Shown here: positions 7,768 to 18,237 of the stretch, in pieces
How the letters are laid out: each line of letters starts with the position of its first letter
Numbering within the stretch: the first letter of the stretch is position 1
Source: Lysobacteraceae bacterium PS02340
GTDB lineage: Bacteria > Pseudomonadota > Gammaproteobacteria > Xanthomonadales > Xanthomonadaceae
Direction of reading: 5' to 3'
DNA: 64,000 nucleotides
NCBI GenBank assembly: GCA_029959605.1
Contig: JASCOC010000002.1
Location: 186,001-250,000 of the forward strand
The notes under the pieces: generated by a model
Told to the model about the DNA's origin: nothing
Seen by the model: the letters and a program-made list of their open reading frames with translations, nothing else
Databases searched by the model: none
Position numbers and translations under genes: made by a program

Positions 7768-8673
7768 CTACTCGCCGTAGCCGAGTGCCTTGAGGGCGGC
7801 CTCGTCGTCGGACCAGCCCTCACGCACGCGCACCCAGGTTTCCAGGAACACCTTGGCGTCGAACAGACGCTCCATGCCCATGCGCGCCTTGGTGCTCATG
7901 TCCTTGAGCCGGCTGCCGGCCTTGCCGATGACGATGGCCTTCTGGCCCTCGCGCTCCACCCAGATCACTGCGCCGATGCGCAGCATCCGGCCATCGAGCG
8001 CGAAGCTTTCGATCTCGACCGTGGTCGCGTACGGCAGCTCGTTGCCGAGCTGGCGCATCAGCTGCTCGCGCACCAGTTCACCGGCCAGAAAGCGCTGGCT
8101 CTTGTCGGTGATCTCGTCCTCGCCGAACAGCGCGTCCTGCGCCGGCACCAGCGGCAGCACGGTCGACTTCAGCTGTTCGAGACCCTTGCGCTTGAGCGCC
8201 GACAGCGGCACGACGCCGGCGAAGTCACGGCCTTCGGTCACCTTCTGCAGATACGGCAGCAGCAGGGTCTTGTCCTTGATCTTGTCGACCTGGTTGACGA
8301 CCAGCACCACCGGCACGCCGGCCTCGTGCAGCGTGTCGAACGCCAGGCTGTCCTCGTCGTCCCAGCGGCCGGCAACGACGACCAGCAGGGCCACGTCGAC
8401 GCCTTCCAGCGCGCCGCGCGCCGCGCGATTCATAATCCGGTTCATCGCGCGCTTCTGCTCGTGATGGATGCCGGGAGTGTCGACCAGCAGCAGCTGGCCT
8501 TCCGGGAACGTCGCGATGCCGAGCAGGCGGTGACGCGTGGTCTGCGGACGGTTGGAGACGATGCTCACCTTGGCGCCGACGAGGGCGTTGACCAAGGTGG
8601 ACTTGCCGACATTGGGTCGGCCGATGACGGCGACGTAGCCGGCATGGTGGGGCGTGGTGTGGGGTTCGGTCAT
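7768..8673 (-). CDS. era: GTPase Era
   Basis: Essential membrane-associated GTPase that binds the 3' end of 16S rRNA during small-subunit maturation. It has 301 residues (E. coli 301). The G1 loop GRPNVGKS is at 18-25, G3 DTPG at 65-68 and G4 NQVD at 127-130. A C-terminal KH domain carries [12 protein letters not shown] near 245. The ATG has no Shine-Dalgarno. TAGAAT ends exactly 6 nt upstream, so translation from a leaderless mRNA is likely in addition to read-through from rnc. The gap to rnc is 66 bp. Confidence 0.97.
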   Translation of the reverse strand: MTEPHTTPHHAGYVAVIGRPNVGKSTLVNALVGAKVSIVSNRPQTTRHRLLGIATFPEGQLLLVDTPGIHHEQKRAMNRIMNRAARGALEGVDVALLVVVAGRWDDEDSLAFDTLHEAGVPVVLVVNQVDKIKDKTLLLPYLQKVTEGRDFAGVVPLSALKRKGLEQLKSTVLPLVPAQDALFGEDEITDKSQRFLAGELVREQLMRQLGNELPYATTVEIESFALDGRMLRIGAVIWVEREGQKAIVIGKAGSRLKDMSTKARMGMERLFDAKVFLETWVRVREGWSDDEAALKALGYGE

Positions 8674-8679
8674 GTCCGC

Positions 8680-8685
8680 ATTCTA
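8680..8685 (-). promoter_or_regulatory. Minus-10 box TAGAAT 6 nt before era ATG
   Basis: TAGAAT on the minus strand with a 6-nt gap to the era start codon and no ribosome-binding site. The same geometry occurs at uup and at the amidotransferase gene. It suggests an internal promoter giving a leaderless era transcript. Confidence 0.5.
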
Positions 8686-8739
8686 CGGAAATGCCGGTGG
8701 CGCGACGCAGGCAGCGTTCTGAAGGGCGTTGCGCGCGGC

Positions 8740-9423
8740 TCAGCCCGGCGCTTCGAGCAGGCCCATGACCGCTTCGGCGGCCTGCTGTTCGGCCGCACGG
8801 CGCGAACTGCCCTGCCCCTCGGCGGCCAGACCGGCATCGTTGAGCGCGCAGCGCACGAGGAAGGTCTTGGCATGCTCCTCGCCACTTTCCGACAGCAGCT
8901 CGTACACCGGAAGTGCCTTCTGCCGCCCCTGCAGCCATTCCTGCAGACGTGTCTTGGCGTCCTTGGAAACGCGGCCGCTGGCCAGCGCGACCATGGTCTT
9001 CTCGAACAGCGGCAACACCACCTCGCGGCAGGTGTCGAGACCCGCGTCGAGATAGACCGCCGCGATCACCGCTTCGAGCGCGTCGGACAGGATCGAGTCG
9101 CGCCGGTGACCGCCGGACTTGAGCTCACCCGGGCCCAGCACCAGCCGCGCGCCGAGATCGAGTTCGCGCGCGACCGCGGCCAGCGAGGACTCGCGCACCA
9201 GTTCCGCGCGGGCACGGGTCAACGTGCCTTCGTCGGCATTCGGCCAGCGGGCGTAGAGCGACTCGGCGACCAGCGCGCCGAGCACGGCGTCGCCGAGGAA
9301 CTCCAGACGTTCGTTGTGCGGGGCGCCGGCACTGCGATGCGTCAGCGCCTGGATCAGCAGCTCGGGATCACGGAAGACGTGCCCGGCGAACCGACCCTGC
9401 TGACGGTCAAATTCCGTCGCCAC
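8740..9423 (-). CDS. rnc: Ribonuclease III
   Basis: Double-strand-specific endoribonuclease that processes rRNA precursors and structured mRNAs. It has 227 residues (E. coli 226). The signature [15 protein letters not shown] lies at 37-51 and includes the catalytic Glu and Asp. A second metal site is in [16 protein letters not shown] near 110-125. The double-stranded-RNA-binding domain occupies 155-225 ([10 protein letters not shown] to [13 protein letters not shown]). It starts at GTG and overlaps the end of the DUF4845 gene by 17 bp, implying translational coupling. Confidence 0.97.
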   Translation of the reverse strand: MATEFDRQQGRFAGHVFRDPELLIQALTHRSAGAPHNERLEFLGDAVLGALVAESLYARWPNADEGTLTRARAELVRESSLAAVARELDLGARLVLGPGELKSGGHRRDSILSDALEAVIAAVYLDAGLDTCREVVLPLFEKTMVALASGRVSKDAKTRLQEWLQGRQKALPVYELLSESGEEHAKTFLVRCALNDAGLAAEGQGSSRRAAEQQAAEAVMGLLEAPG

Positions 9424-9787
9424 CGCGGGTCAGCGTCTGGGTCGCGTGGAACTTGCCCACGACGTCGAGGTTGAACACCAGCGGACGACGCACTTCGTAC
9501 TGCACGTCCATCTGCCAGCCGTTGTCGGCGCGGCGGATCTTCACGTTCTCGGGCTTCACGTTCTCCGAGTAGCTGATGTACAGCCGGCGGAAGAACAGGT
9601 CCTGGATACGGGCCGGGTCGGAGGCGGCGGTGCCCGGCTCGCTGGCCAGGCCCTTGAGCGCGGCCTTGACGCTGTAGTACTCCGAATACATCGGAAACAG
9701 CTTCATGCCGACATAGGCGAAGAAGCCGACAACTGCCAGGACGATGATGAATCCCAGCAGGGTGATGCCGCGTTGCGTGCGTTTCAT
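9407..9787 (-). CDS. DUF4845 membrane-anchored protein
   Basis: A 126-residue protein with one N-terminal transmembrane helix ([21 protein letters not shown], about residues 7-27), whose GITLLGF start resembles a type-IV-pilin leader. A soluble periplasmic part of about 95 residues follows. DUF4845 genes sit between lepB and rnc in many beta- and gammaproteobacteria, and no function is established. A Shine-Dalgarno GAGGGG precedes the ATG. The gene lies 28 bp after lepB and overlaps rnc. Confidence 0.85.
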   Translation of the reverse strand: MKRTQRGITLLGFIIVLAVVGFFAYVGMKLFPMYSEYYSVKAALKGLASEPGTAASDPARIQDLFFRRLYISYSENVKPENVKIRRADNGWQMDVQYEVRRPLVFNLDVVGKFHATQTLTRGGDGI

Positions 9788-9815
9788 GGACGTCCCCTCG
9801 AGCCGATGCCGTTGG

Positions 9816-10610
9816 TCACTTGATGCCCTGACCGATCCTTCCCCAGTCGACCCAGCCCGGCGCGGCGGTGTCGACGTTCATCCAGATCAGGAACGCCTTG
9901 CCGCGCAGTTGGGTCTCGGGAAGCGTACCCCAGAAGCGCCCGTCATCGCTGCGGTCGCGGTTGTCGCCCATGACGAAATAATGGCCCTGCGGCACGTGGA
10001 ACGTGCCCTCGCCCAAATGGAAGGGCGCGGCCTGGTCGATGTGCAGGATCTGGTGGCTGCGGCCGGGCATCTGCTCGGTCATGAGCGAGGCGCCGGTCAT
10101 CTCCGCGCCGCGGCCCACGCCCTCGTAGGTACCGACGCGCTGGTACTCGAACGGCGTGCCGTTGACGAACACCTGGTTGTCGCGGAACTCGACCGTGTCG
10201 CCCGGCAGACCGACGACGCGCTTGATCCAGTCCTGGTCGGGATGCTGCGGCGGGCGGAACACCACCACGTCACCACGCACCGGTTCACCGATGTCGATGA
10301 TCTTCTGGTTGGTGATCGGCAGACGGATGCCATAGGCGAACTTGTTGACCAGGATGAAATCGCCGATCAGCAGGGTCGGCATCATCGAGCTGGACGGAAT
10401 GCGGAACGGCTCGGAGACGAAGCTGCGCAGAATCAGCACGACGAACAGCACCGGGAAGAATGCCTTCGCGTAATCGACGACGATCGGTTCCTTCTCCTCG
10501 AGCAGTCCGGCGCGGCGCGCGCGCGCCTTGGCCAGCACCAGCTTGTCGAGCAGCCAGATGATGCCGGTGAGCAGCGTCAGCACGACCAGAGCGGTCTCAA
10601 ACCATTTCAT
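9816..10610 (-). CDS. lepB: Signal peptidase I
   Basis: Inner-membrane serine protease that removes signal peptides from Sec and Tat substrates. It has 264 residues. Two N-terminal membrane segments (about 6-24 and 50-64) precede the catalytic domain. The catalytic serine is S75 in RIPSSSMMPTL and the general-base lysine is K130 in DWIKRVVGLPGD. Box E is MGDNRDRSDDGRFWG. A GAGGA ribosome-binding site precedes the ATG. It lies 60 bp downstream of lepA, the classical lepA-lepB pairing. Confidence 0.96.
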   Translation of the reverse strand: MKWFETALVVLTLLTGIIWLLDKLVLAKARARRAGLLEEKEPIVVDYAKAFFPVLFVVLILRSFVSEPFRIPSSSMMPTLLIGDFILVNKFAYGIRLPITNQKIIDIGEPVRGDVVVFRPPQHPDQDWIKRVVGLPGDTVEFRDNQVFVNGTPFEYQRVGTYEGVGRGAEMTGASLMTEQMPGRSHQILHIDQAAPFHLGEGTFHVPQGHYFVMGDNRDRSDDGRFWGTLPETQLRGKAFLIWMNVDTAAPGWVDWGRIGQGIK

Positions 10611-10670
10611 GCAGCATCCTCGGACACGGGATCGGACGGCCGCGCTGGGCCGCCGCTATGAAAACACGAA

Positions 10671-12482
10671 TCAGGACTCGCGCGACGTGCTCAGCACCGC
10701 CAGGAAGGCTTCCTGCGGGATCTCCACGCGGCCGACCTGCTTCATGCGCTTCTTGCCTTCCTTCTGCTTTTCCAGAAGCTTCTTCTTGCGCGAGATGTCG
10801 CCGCCGTAGCACTTGGCCAGCACGTTCTTGCGCAGCGCCTTGACCGTCGTGCGGGCGATGACCTGGGCGCCGATCGCGGCCTGGATGGCCACGTCGAACT
10901 GCTGGCGCGGAATCAGATCCTTCATCTTCTCGGTCAGCTCGCGGCCGCGGCGATCGGCATGGCTGCGATGCACGATCAGCGACAGCGCGTCGACCTTGTC
11001 GCCGTTGATCAGCGTGTCCACGCGCACGAACGGGCCGGCGTCGAAACGCACGAAGTGATAATCCAGCGAGGCGTAGCCGCGGCTGGCGGATTTCAGCTTG
11101 TCGAAGAAGTCGAGCACCACCTCGGCCATCGGCAGTTCGTAGCTGATCTGCACCTGGCTGGCGAGGTACTGGATGCCGATCTGCATGCCGCGCTTGTCTT
11201 CGCAGAGCTTGATGATCGCGCCGATGTAGGCCTCGGGCGTGAGGATGTTGGCGCGGATGATGGGCTCGCGCACTTCCTGGATCAGGTTCGCCTGCGGCAA
11301 CTTGGCCGGGTTGTCCAGCGGCATGACCTCGCCGTCGGTCTTGAGCACCTCGTAGATCACCGTCGGCGCGGTGCTGATCAGGTCTAGATCGTACTCGCGC
11401 TCCAGACGCTCCTGCACGATTTCCATGTGCAGCATGCCGAGAAATCCGCAGCGGAAACCGAAGCCCATGGCTTCCGAACTTTCGGGTTCGAAGCGCAGCG
11501 CGGCATCGTTGAGGCGCAACTTGTCCAGCGCTTCGCGCAGATCCGGGAAATCCTCGGCATTGACCGGAAACAGGCCCGCGAACACGCGCGGCTGCATTTC
11601 CTGGAAACCGGCCAGCGGCGTCTCGGCGGGCTTCGCGGCCAGGGTCAGCGTGTCGCCGACCGGCGCGCCATGGACGTCCTTGATCGACGCGGTGATCCAG
11701 CCCACCTCGCCCGCGCGCAGTGCCGGCAGTTCCTTGCGCTTGGGCGTGAACACGCCGACCTTGTCGACGTCGTGCGTGCGTCCGGTCGACATCACCAGGA
11801 TCTTGCTCTTGGGCGTGATCTCGCCCTGCATCACGCGCACCAGCGACACCACGCCCAGGTAGTTATCGAACCAGGAGTCGATGATCAGCGCCTGCAGGCG
11901 ATCGGTATCGCGCGGCTTCGGCGGCGGGATGCGATGCACGATCGCCTCGAGCACCTCCTCCACGTTGAGGCCGGTCTTGGCGCTCACCGCGACCGCGTCT
12001 TCGGCGTCGATGCCGATCACCGCTTCGATCTCGGCCTTGGCCTTTTCGATGTCGGCCGTCGGCAGATCGATCTTGTTGAGCACCGGAATCACTTCCAGAC
12101 CCTGCTCGATCGCCGTGTAGCAGTTGGCGACCGACTGCGCTTCCACGCCTTGTGCCGCGTCGACGACCAGCAGCGCGCCTTCGCACGCGGCCAGCGAGCG
12201 GCTGACCTCGTAGGAGAAGTCGACGTGCCCGGGCGTGTCGATGAAGTTCAGATGATAGGTCTGCCCGTCGCGCGCCTTGTACGGCAGCGACACCGACTGC
12301 GCCTTGATCGTGATGCCGCGCTCGCGCTCGATCGGATTCGAGTCGAGCACCTGGGCTTCCATCTCGCGCGCCTGGAGGCCGCCACAGATCTGGATGATGC
12401 GATCGGCGAGCGTCGACTTGCCGTGGTCGACGTGGGCGATGATGGAGAAGTTGCGGATGTTCCGCATCGGATCGTGGGTCAT
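10671..12482 (-). CDS. lepA: Elongation factor 4 (LepA)
   Basis: Translational GTPase that acts on stalled ribosomes and in 30S biogenesis. It has 603 residues from the ATG at 12482 ([11 protein letters not shown]). The alternative ATG at 12467 ([19 protein letters not shown]) gives 598 residues and matches many family annotations. The G1 motif [16 protein letters not shown] and NKIDLP are present, followed by EF-G-like domains and the unique C-terminal domain ending [20 protein letters not shown]. Neither start has a clear ribosome-binding site. The long upstream extension of the frame lacks homology and is excluded. Confidence 0.97.
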   Translation of the reverse strand: MTHDPMRNIRNFSIIAHVDHGKSTLADRIIQICGGLQAREMEAQVLDSNPIERERGITIKAQSVSLPYKARDGQTYHLNFIDTPGHVDFSYEVSRSLAACEGALLVVDAAQGVEAQSVANCYTAIEQGLEVIPVLNKIDLPTADIEKAKAEIEAVIGIDAEDAVAVSAKTGLNVEEVLEAIVHRIPPPKPRDTDRLQALIIDSWFDNYLGVVSLVRVMQGEITPKSKILVMSTGRTHDVDKVGVFTPKRKELPALRAGEVGWITASIKDVHGAPVGDTLTLAAKPAETPLAGFQEMQPRVFAGLFPVNAEDFPDLREALDKLRLNDAALRFEPESSEAMGFGFRCGFLGMLHMEIVQERLEREYDLDLISTAPTVIYEVLKTDGEVMPLDNPAKLPQANLIQEVREPIIRANILTPEAYIGAIIKLCEDKRGMQIGIQYLASQVQISYELPMAEVVLDFFDKLKSASRGYASLDYHFVRFDAGPFVRVDTLINGDKVDALSLIVHRSHADRRGRELTEKMKDLIPRQQFDVAIQAAIGAQVIARTTVKALRKNVLAKCYGGDISRKKKLLEKQKEGKKRMKQVGRVEIPQEAFLAVLSTSRES

Positions 12483-12606
12483 TGGGCGGCGGCCGGGCCG
12501 TCGTCGAAAAGGTAACGGGCGATTATCGCACAGCGCCCGCGTCGCACGCGGCCGGCGGTTCGGGCCGAGTGCGCCGTTCACCACGCCGACCCACCCGCAT
12601 ACGAAG

Positions 12607-12631
12607 ACGGCCCGCGGAATGCGCGGGCCGT
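12607..12631 (-). terminator. Hairpin after mucD
   Basis: A perfect 10-bp stem (12607-12616 with 12622-12631) closes a 5-nt GAATG loop, 27 bp beyond the mucD stop. No U tract follows on the minus strand, so termination would be weak, or the hairpin protects the mRNA end. It separates mucD from lepA. Confidence 0.5.
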
Positions 12632-12657
12632 GGATGTCGCATCGTTGAAGCGATTGA

Positions 12658-14205
12658 TCAGCGTTCGGCGGTCTCCGACACGGTGATCGCGCGGTACTGG
12701 GTCGCGCCGCCGCGTCCGCGGACCAGCAGCATCACCGTATCGCCCGGCTTGACGCTTTGCAGCGCCCGGTCGAGCGCGGCCGCGCTGCCCACCGGCGTGC
12801 GACCGACGCGCAGGATCACGTCGCCCTGGGTGATGCCGGCGTTCGCCGCCGGGCCGCGGCCGGCGCTGGCAACGAGGACGCCTTCATCACCGGCGAGCCC
12901 GAACTGGCGCCGCTGGGCGGCGTCGAGGTCACGGCCGGTGATGCCCAGCGGGTTGCCGCTCGCCGCCGATGCAGGCGCCGGTTCGCCCCGCGACGACGTG
13001 CTCACCGTCGCCGAATCGAGCGCGGTCAGGGTGACGTCGAAGTCGCGCGTGCGGCCCTCGCGCAGGATGCGCATGCGCACCTTGGTGCCCGGCGTCTTGC
13101 CACCGACCAGCGGCGGCAGTTCGCTCGACGCGACGATCTCGGTGCCGTCGACGGCGCGGATCACGTCGCCCGGCTCGATGCCCGCACGCTGCGCCGGACT
13201 GCCCGGCAGCACCTCCTGCACCAGCGCACCCTTGGTGTCGGGCAGCTTGAAACCGGCCGCGGCTTCCGAGGTCACATTGGACACCTGCACGCCGAGCGAA
13301 CCGCGCTGCACGCTGCCGGTCTTCTTGATCTGTTCGGCCACGTTCGCCGCGAGATCGATCGGAATCGCGAAACTCACGCCCATGTAGCCGCCGGAGTTGC
13401 TGAAGATCTGCGAGTTGATGCCGATCACCTCGCCCGACACGTTGAGCAGCGGACCGCCCGAATTGCCCTGGTTGATCGGCACGTCGGTCTGGATGAAGGG
13501 CACGTAGCGCTGGTCGGCGTACTGGTTGGAACGCGCCACGGCGCTGACGATGCCGGCGGTCACCGACTGCTCGAATCCGAACGGCGAGCCGATCGCGACC
13601 GCCCACTGGCCCGGCTTCACGCTCGCGCCGTTGCCGAAGCGCAGCGTCGGCAGGCCGGTCGCGTCGATCTTGAGCACCGCGACGTCCGATTCGGCATCGC
13701 TGCCGACGACCTTGGCGGTGAACTCGCGGCGGTCCGACAACCGCACCTTGACCTCTTCCGCGCCGTCGACGACGTGGTGGTTGGTCAGCAGATAGCCATC
13801 GGCCGAAATGATGAAACCGGTGCCCATCGAGGTGCCGCGCGGTGCGGCGCCGCCACGCCCGGGACCACCCGGACCGCCCGGCATTTCGAAACCCGGGCCG
13901 AAGAAGCGGCGGAAGATCTCGGGAATCTGCGCATCGTCGGGCATCTGCTGGCCGCGCGTCTGTCGCGCGCCGATCGTCGATTCGATGCTGACCACGGCCG
14001 GCGCCACGCGCTCGACCAGACGGGTGAAGTCGGGAAGACCCGAGACAAGCGGCGCTTCGGGGGTCGACGACACGCTGGCCGCGGCATCGGCCGGCGTCTG
14101 CGCACCGGATTGCGCGGTGGCGTTGGGCAGCAGGAAGGCGGTGGTGCCGGCCGAAAGTACGGCGACGAGCGACACCGCGAGCAGGGATTTCTTCATCGAG
14201 GACAT
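12658..14205 (-). CDS. mucD: Periplasmic serine protease MucD (DegP/HtrA family, two PDZ domains)
   Basis: Envelope stress protease and chaperone. It has 515 residues from the ATG at 14205 ([11 protein letters not shown]); the ATG at 14196 is an alternative. A signal peptide spans roughly 5-32. The catalytic triad is H144 (TNHHVVDG), D174 (SDVAVLKI) and S249 (QGNSGGPLL). A Gly/Pro-rich loop ([11 protein letters not shown], 109-119) takes the place of the LA loop. PDZ1 covers about 305-400 and PDZ2 about 420-510. The gene lies 88 bp after rseA, giving the rpoE-rseA-mucD order of Xanthomonadaceae, where the protease belongs to the sigma-E stress circuit. Confidence 0.94.
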   Translation of the reverse strand: MSSMKKSLLAVSLVAVLSAGTTAFLLPNATAQSGAQTPADAAASVSSTPEAPLVSGLPDFTRLVERVAPAVVSIESTIGARQTRGQQMPDDAQIPEIFRRFFGPGFEMPGGPGGPGRGGAAPRGTSMGTGFIISADGYLLTNHHVVDGAEEVKVRLSDRREFTAKVVGSDAESDVAVLKIDATGLPTLRFGNGASVKPGQWAVAIGSPFGFEQSVTAGIVSAVARSNQYADQRYVPFIQTDVPINQGNSGGPLLNVSGEVIGINSQIFSNSGGYMGVSFAIPIDLAANVAEQIKKTGSVQRGSLGVQVSNVTSEAAAGFKLPDTKGALVQEVLPGSPAQRAGIEPGDVIRAVDGTEIVASSELPPLVGGKTPGTKVRMRILREGRTRDFDVTLTALDSATVSTSSRGEPAPASAASGNPLGITGRDLDAAQRRQFGLAGDEGVLVASAGRGPAANAGITQGDVILRVGRTPVGSAAALDRALQSVKPGDTVMLLVRGRGGATQYRAITVSETAER

Positions 14206-14293
14206 GACGGACTCTGAGGGGGATGTGCGATGCGACACGATGCAGCGGCCATCACGTGGCCGCGCATCGCATCAGAAGGCGGGCCGGAACGAC

Positions 14294-15250
14294 TCAGGGC
14301 ACCGCGCGCAGTTGCGGCCGCGCGGCATCGGCGGGATCGACCGGGAAGCTCGGCAGCACATTGCTGCCCGACGCCCGCGGCGCATCCCAGGACGGTGCGG
14401 CGAAGGCGTCGCCATAACGCACCGAGAAGCTGCTGTTGGCCGACAGCGACGACGCTTTCGGCCACGGACGCGACACAGCGGGCGCCTCCGGCAGGCCGGT
14501 CACGATCGCCGAAGTGGACGCCAGCGCACGCGCCGGGGCCGCGGACGCATCGTTTGCTACCGCAGACCGCGACGGCGCGGCGGACGCGACCATGCGTGAC
14601 TCCGACACCTGACGCGCCTGCGCGTTGCGCAACGCGGCGCGCTGCGACTGGCCGCGCGAGGCGCGATCGCCGTTGCCACGACGCGGCACTTCGGCCACGG
14701 CCAGTGCGGCGGCGCCGGCCACCGCGGCGGTGGCTTCAAGCGGCGATGCCGCTACGAGTGCCGACGCATCGGCGGTCGCATCGTGGGCACCGGGCGTAAC
14801 CGGCGCGCTGGGCGCGGCGTCGGCGACCATCGGCAGCACGTCGTCCGCATCGTCGAAGGACGCACCCGGACGGCCGACGAACAACGCGACCAGCGCGACC
14901 GATGCCGCCAGCGCGGCACCACCGCCCCAGCGCAGAAAACGCGGGCGCTTCGCCGACGTGACCGGCGCGATCACCACGTCGCCAGCCGCGATCCCACGTG
15001 CGATGCGGTCGGCGAAATCGGGCGGCAGCAGCGAGACCTGACGGCCGCGCAGCACGTCGCCGCAGACCTGCCAGCGCTCGAAGCAGCCGGACAGCTCCGC
15101 GTCGTGTTCGAGCCGGCGGCGCAGGAAGCGCGCCTGGTCCTGCGACAGCTCGCCATCGAGCATCGTCGACAGCTGCTGGCGGTGGAACCGCTCGAGCTTG
15201 TCGGGATCGGGGCCGATCTGCAGGGTATCGATGTCGTCGGCAGTGTTCAT
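14294..15250 (-). CDS. rseA: Anti-sigma-E factor RseA
   Basis: Inner-membrane anti-sigma factor that holds sigma-E inactive until proteolysis. It has 318 residues, longer than E. coli RseA (216). The N-terminal cytoplasmic RseA_N domain contains QQLSTMLDGELSQDQARFLR and WQVCGDVLRG. One membrane helix lies at about 108-125 (WGGGAALAASVALVALFVG), followed by a roughly 190-residue Ala/Ser-rich periplasmic tail of low complexity. It overlaps the rpoE stop by 4 bp (ATGA), so it is translationally coupled to its target. No rseB or rseC is present between it and mucD. Confidence 0.92.
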   Translation of the reverse strand: MNTADDIDTLQIGPDPDKLERFHRQQLSTMLDGELSQDQARFLRRRLEHDAELSGCFERWQVCGDVLRGRQVSLLPPDFADRIARGIAAGDVVIAPVTSAKRPRFLRWGGGAALAASVALVALFVGRPGASFDDADDVLPMVADAAPSAPVTPGAHDATADASALVAASPLEATAAVAGAAALAVAEVPRRGNGDRASRGQSQRAALRNAQARQVSESRMVASAAPSRSAVANDASAAPARALASTSAIVTGLPEAPAVSRPWPKASSLSANSSFSVRYGDAFAAPSWDAPRASGSNVLPSFPVDPADAARPQLRAVP

Positions 15251-15873
15251 CGGGTCACGCGCTCCACTTGTGTTTCGTTGTCCATCAAAGGTCGCAGTTC
15301 GCGATCGATCGCTTCTCGCGCCCGGAATATCCGGGAGCGGACGGTGCCGATCGGGCAGCCCATGCGTTCGGCGATCTCGTCGTAGCTCAGACCGTCGACC
15401 TCACGCAGGTTGATCGCGACCCGGAGTTCCTCGGGCAACGCTTCGACCGCGCGCATCACCGTTTGTTCCAGCTGCTGGCGCATCAGTTCACGCTCCGGCG
15501 TATCGCTGTCGCGCAAACGGATGCCGCTGTCGAAATGCTCGGCGTCCTCGATGTCGATGTCGTCCGTCGGCGGCCGGCGGTTGTGCGCCACCAGATGGTT
15601 CTTCGCGGTGTTGACCGCGATCCGGTGCAGCCAGGTATAGAACTGCGCATCGCCGCGGAAATTCCCCAACGCGCGGTAGGCGCGGATGAAGGTTTCCTGG
15701 GCGACGTCCTGTACCTCGCTCCAGTCGGACACGTAACGGCCGATCAACGCCGCGATCCGGTGCTGGTACTTGCGTACCAGCAGATCGAACGCCGCGGTGT
15801 CGCCCGCCTGCACCCGCTTGACCAGTTCCTCGTCCAGTTGAATCCGCTCCTGGCTGTCGTGCTCTTCGACCAT
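15247..15873 (-). CDS. rpoE: RNA polymerase sigma-E factor (ECF)
   Basis: Extracytoplasmic-function sigma factor for envelope stress. It has 208 residues. Region 2 holds DLLVRKYQHRIAALIGRYV and the -10 recognition helix DVAQETFIRAYRALGNFRG. Region 4 carries ALPEELRVAINLREVDGLSY and the -35-binding helix MGCPIGTVRSRIFRAR. The ATG at 15873 is chosen because AAGGAGA stands about 10 nt upstream. The longer GTG start at 15897 would place that site inside the gene. A sigma-E-type promoter 43-71 nt upstream argues for autoregulation. It overlaps rseA by 4 bp. Confidence 0.96.
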   Translation of the reverse strand: MVEEHDSQERIQLDEELVKRVQAGDTAAFDLLVRKYQHRIAALIGRYVSDWSEVQDVAQETFIRAYRALGNFRGDAQFYTWLHRIAVNTAKNHLVAHNRRPPTDDIDIEDAEHFDSGIRLRDSDTPERELMRQQLEQTVMRAVEALPEELRVAINLREVDGLSYDEIAERMGCPIGTVRSRIFRAREAIDRELRPLMDNETQVERVTR

Positions 15874-15915
15874 CGGGCCGGATCTCCTTGGGGACACCCG
15901 GCCTGGCTCGGGTAG

Positions 15916-15944
15916 TTAGGACAGGTCACTGCGCGAAAAGTTCC
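15916..15944 (-). promoter_or_regulatory. Sigma-E-type promoter of rpoE
   Basis: On the minus strand GGAACTT (15938-15944) is followed after exactly 16 nt by TCCTAA (15916-15921). The -35 is a perfect match to the known sigma-E consensus and the -10 is one insertion away from TCTAA. The predicted transcript starts near 15910, leaving a leader of about 37 nt. This is the expected positive feedback on the rpoE-rseA-mucD unit. Confidence 0.75.
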
Positions 15945-16149
15945 GTCACAGGCGGTGTGGCATCGTCGCCGCGTCACCGTGCTGCATGTTCTTGGGGCGG
16001 CGCCTGCGCCCTGCAAGTCGTGGAGGCGCCTCCGTTCGACACCGCGCCCGGCGATCGATTCAAACGCCGCTTTCAAGCGCCGATTTGACGGCGTGGAAGC
16101 AACCTCGGGATCATAGGCGGATCCCCCATACCTTCAAGAATGGTGCCGT

Positions 16150-18231
16150 ATGTTCGCAGGCCTCGACGGGCTTCGCTTCAGTCATTGGCAAGCCGAGCCG
16201 CGCGAAGACGGTGTGCTCGTGCTGTCCTTCGACCGCGCCAACGAATCGGTCAATACGTTCGCCCAGGACGTGCTGATCGAACTCGATGCCCTGCTCGAAC
16301 GCCTCGCGCTCGATCCGCCCAAAGCGCTGATCATCCGTTCGGCCAAAGCCAAGGGTTTCATCGCCGGCGCCGACATCCGCGAGTTCCAGGCCTTCGACGC
16401 CAAAGGCACGATCGGCGATTCGATCCGCCGCGGCCAGATGGCGTTCCAGCGACTGGCCGAGCTGCCCTGCCCCACGGTCGCCGCGATCCACGGCTTCTGC
16501 ATGGGCGGCGGCACTGAAATCTCGCTGGCCTGCGATTACCGCGTCGCCAGTGACGATCCGTCGACGAAGATCGGCCTGCCCGAGGTCAAGCTCGGCATCT
16601 ATCCGGGCTGGGGTGGCAGCGTGCGTCTGCCGCGACTGGTCGGTGCGCCGGCCGCGTTCGACATGATGCTCACCGGTCGCGCGTTGTCGGCGAAGGCCGC
16701 GCGCAGCATCGGCCTGGTGGACAAGGTGGTCGAGCCGGCGCTGCTCGTCGATGCGGCGATCGCGCTCGCGCGCAAGGGCACGACGCGTCCGTTCAAGCAG
16801 CGCTTCATGGGCTGGGCCACGAACATCTGGCCGGTGCGTCAGGCGCTGGCTCCGGTGCTGGTCAAGCAGGTCGCGCGCAAGGCGAAGAAGCAGCACTATC
16901 CCGCGCCCTACGCGATGATCGAAACCTGGCGCCGCGCGTCGGGCGATACGCGCAGTCTGCTGGCGGCAGAGCGCAAGTCGGTGGTCAAGCTCGCCGGCAC
17001 GCCGACCGCCCGCAATCTCACCCGCGTGTTCTTCCTGATGGAGCGTCTCAAGGGCCTCGGTGGCAAGGCCGCCAGTGGCCAGGCACCGATCCGGCGCGTG
17101 CACGTGGTCGGCGCCGGCGTCATGGGCGGCGACATCGCGGCGTGGTCGGCCTACAAGGGCTTCGATGTCACGCTGCAGGACCGCGAGCAGCAGTTCATCG
17201 AGAAGGCGCAGGCCCGCGCCGCGACGCTGTTCGAGAAGAAGGTCAAGGATCCCGCCAAGCGCCCCGAAGTCGCCGCGCGCCTGCGCTCCGATCTCACCGG
17301 TGCCGGTATCGCCGATGCCGATCTGGTGATCGAAGCGATCGTCGAAAACGCCGAGGCCAAGCGCAGCCTGTATGCCGATGTGGAACCGCGTCTGCCGGCC
17401 GACGCGCTGCTGACGACGAACACCTCGTCGATTCCGCTCGACGAACTGCGCACCGGCGTGCAGCGTCCGGGCCAGTTCGCCGGCCTGCACTATTTCAATC
17501 CGGTCGCGTCGATGCCGCTGGTCGAGATCGTCCACCACGACGGTGTCGACGAGGTCACCGCGCAGCGTCTGGCCGCGTTCTGCAAGGCCATCGACAAGCT
17601 GCCCGTTCCGGTCGCCGGTACGCCGGGGTTCCTGGTCAACCGCCTGCTGTTCCCGTACATGCTCGAAGCCGCGAGCGCCTACGCCGAGGGCATTCCGGGC
17701 AAGGCGATCGACAAGGCTGCGGTCGACTTCGGCATGCCGATGGGACCGATCGAGCTGATCGACACCGTAGGTCTGGATGTCGCCTCCGGCGTCGGCCAGG
17801 AACTCGCACCGTTTCTCGGCCTGCGTATTCCCGCCTCTCTGGCCACGCCGCCAGAACCGGGCCAGCGCGGCAAGAAGGACGGCCAGGGGCTCTACACCTG
17901 GGTCGAGGGCAAGGCGCAGAAGCCCGAATTGCCGAAGGACTACAAGGCGCCCGAGGATCTGCAGGACCGCCTGATCCTGCCGCTGCTCAACGAAGCCGTG
18001 GCCGCGCTGCACGACGGCGTGGTCGCCGATGCGGATCTGCTCGATGCAGGCGTGATCTTCGGCACCGGTTTCGCGCCGTTCCGCGGTGGCCCGATCCAGT
18101 ACATCCGCGAGACCGGCGCCGATGTCATCGTCGAACGCCTGCGCACCCTGCAGGCGCGCCATGGCGACCGCTTCGCACCGCGTCCGGGCTGGGACAATCC
18201 GGCGTTGCAGCCGGTGCCACGCACGGCCTGA
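16150..18231 (+). CDS. fadJ: Bifunctional enoyl-CoA hydratase / 3-hydroxyacyl-CoA dehydrogenase
   Basis: Fatty-acid beta-oxidation alpha subunit of the FadB/FadJ type, 693 residues (E. coli FadJ 714). Residues 1-200 form the crotonase domain, with KGFIAGADIREF near 68-80 and GFCMGGGTEISLACDYR near 115-131. Residues 310-500 form the NAD-binding 3-hydroxyacyl-CoA dehydrogenase domain, with VVGAGVMGGDIAAW (GxGxMG), NTSSIPL and HYFNPVASMPLVEI containing the catalytic His. The C-terminal dehydrogenase domains follow (GTPGFLVNRLL, FGMPMGPIEL). No thiolase partner lies downstream; instead a divergent-reading TetR gene follows. A perfect hairpin 6 nt after the stop is a probable terminator. Confidence 0.93.
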   Translation: MFAGLDGLRFSHWQAEPREDGVLVLSFDRANESVNTFAQDVLIELDALLERLALDPPKALIIRSAKAKGFIAGADIREFQAFDAKGTIGDSIRRGQMAFQRLAELPCPTVAAIHGFCMGGGTEISLACDYRVASDDPSTKIGLPEVKLGIYPGWGGSVRLPRLVGAPAAFDMMLTGRALSAKAARSIGLVDKVVEPALLVDAAIALARKGTTRPFKQRFMGWATNIWPVRQALAPVLVKQVARKAKKQHYPAPYAMIETWRRASGDTRSLLAAERKSVVKLAGTPTARNLTRVFFLMERLKGLGGKAASGQAPIRRVHVVGAGVMGGDIAAWSAYKGFDVTLQDREQQFIEKAQARAATLFEKKVKDPAKRPEVAARLRSDLTGAGIADADLVIEAIVENAEAKRSLYADVEPRLPADALLTTNTSSIPLDELRTGVQRPGQFAGLHYFNPVASMPLVEIVHHDGVDEVTAQRLAAFCKAIDKLPVPVAGTPGFLVNRLLFPYMLEAASAYAEGIPGKAIDKAAVDFGMPMGPIELIDTVGLDVASGVGQELAPFLGLRIPASLATPPEPGQRGKKDGQGLYTWVEGKAQKPELPKDYKAPEDLQDRLILPLLNEAVAALHDGVVADADLLDAGVIFGTGFAPFRGGPIQYIRETGADVIVERLRTLQARHGDRFAPRPGWDNPALQPVPRTA

Positions 18232-18237
18232 TGCATC

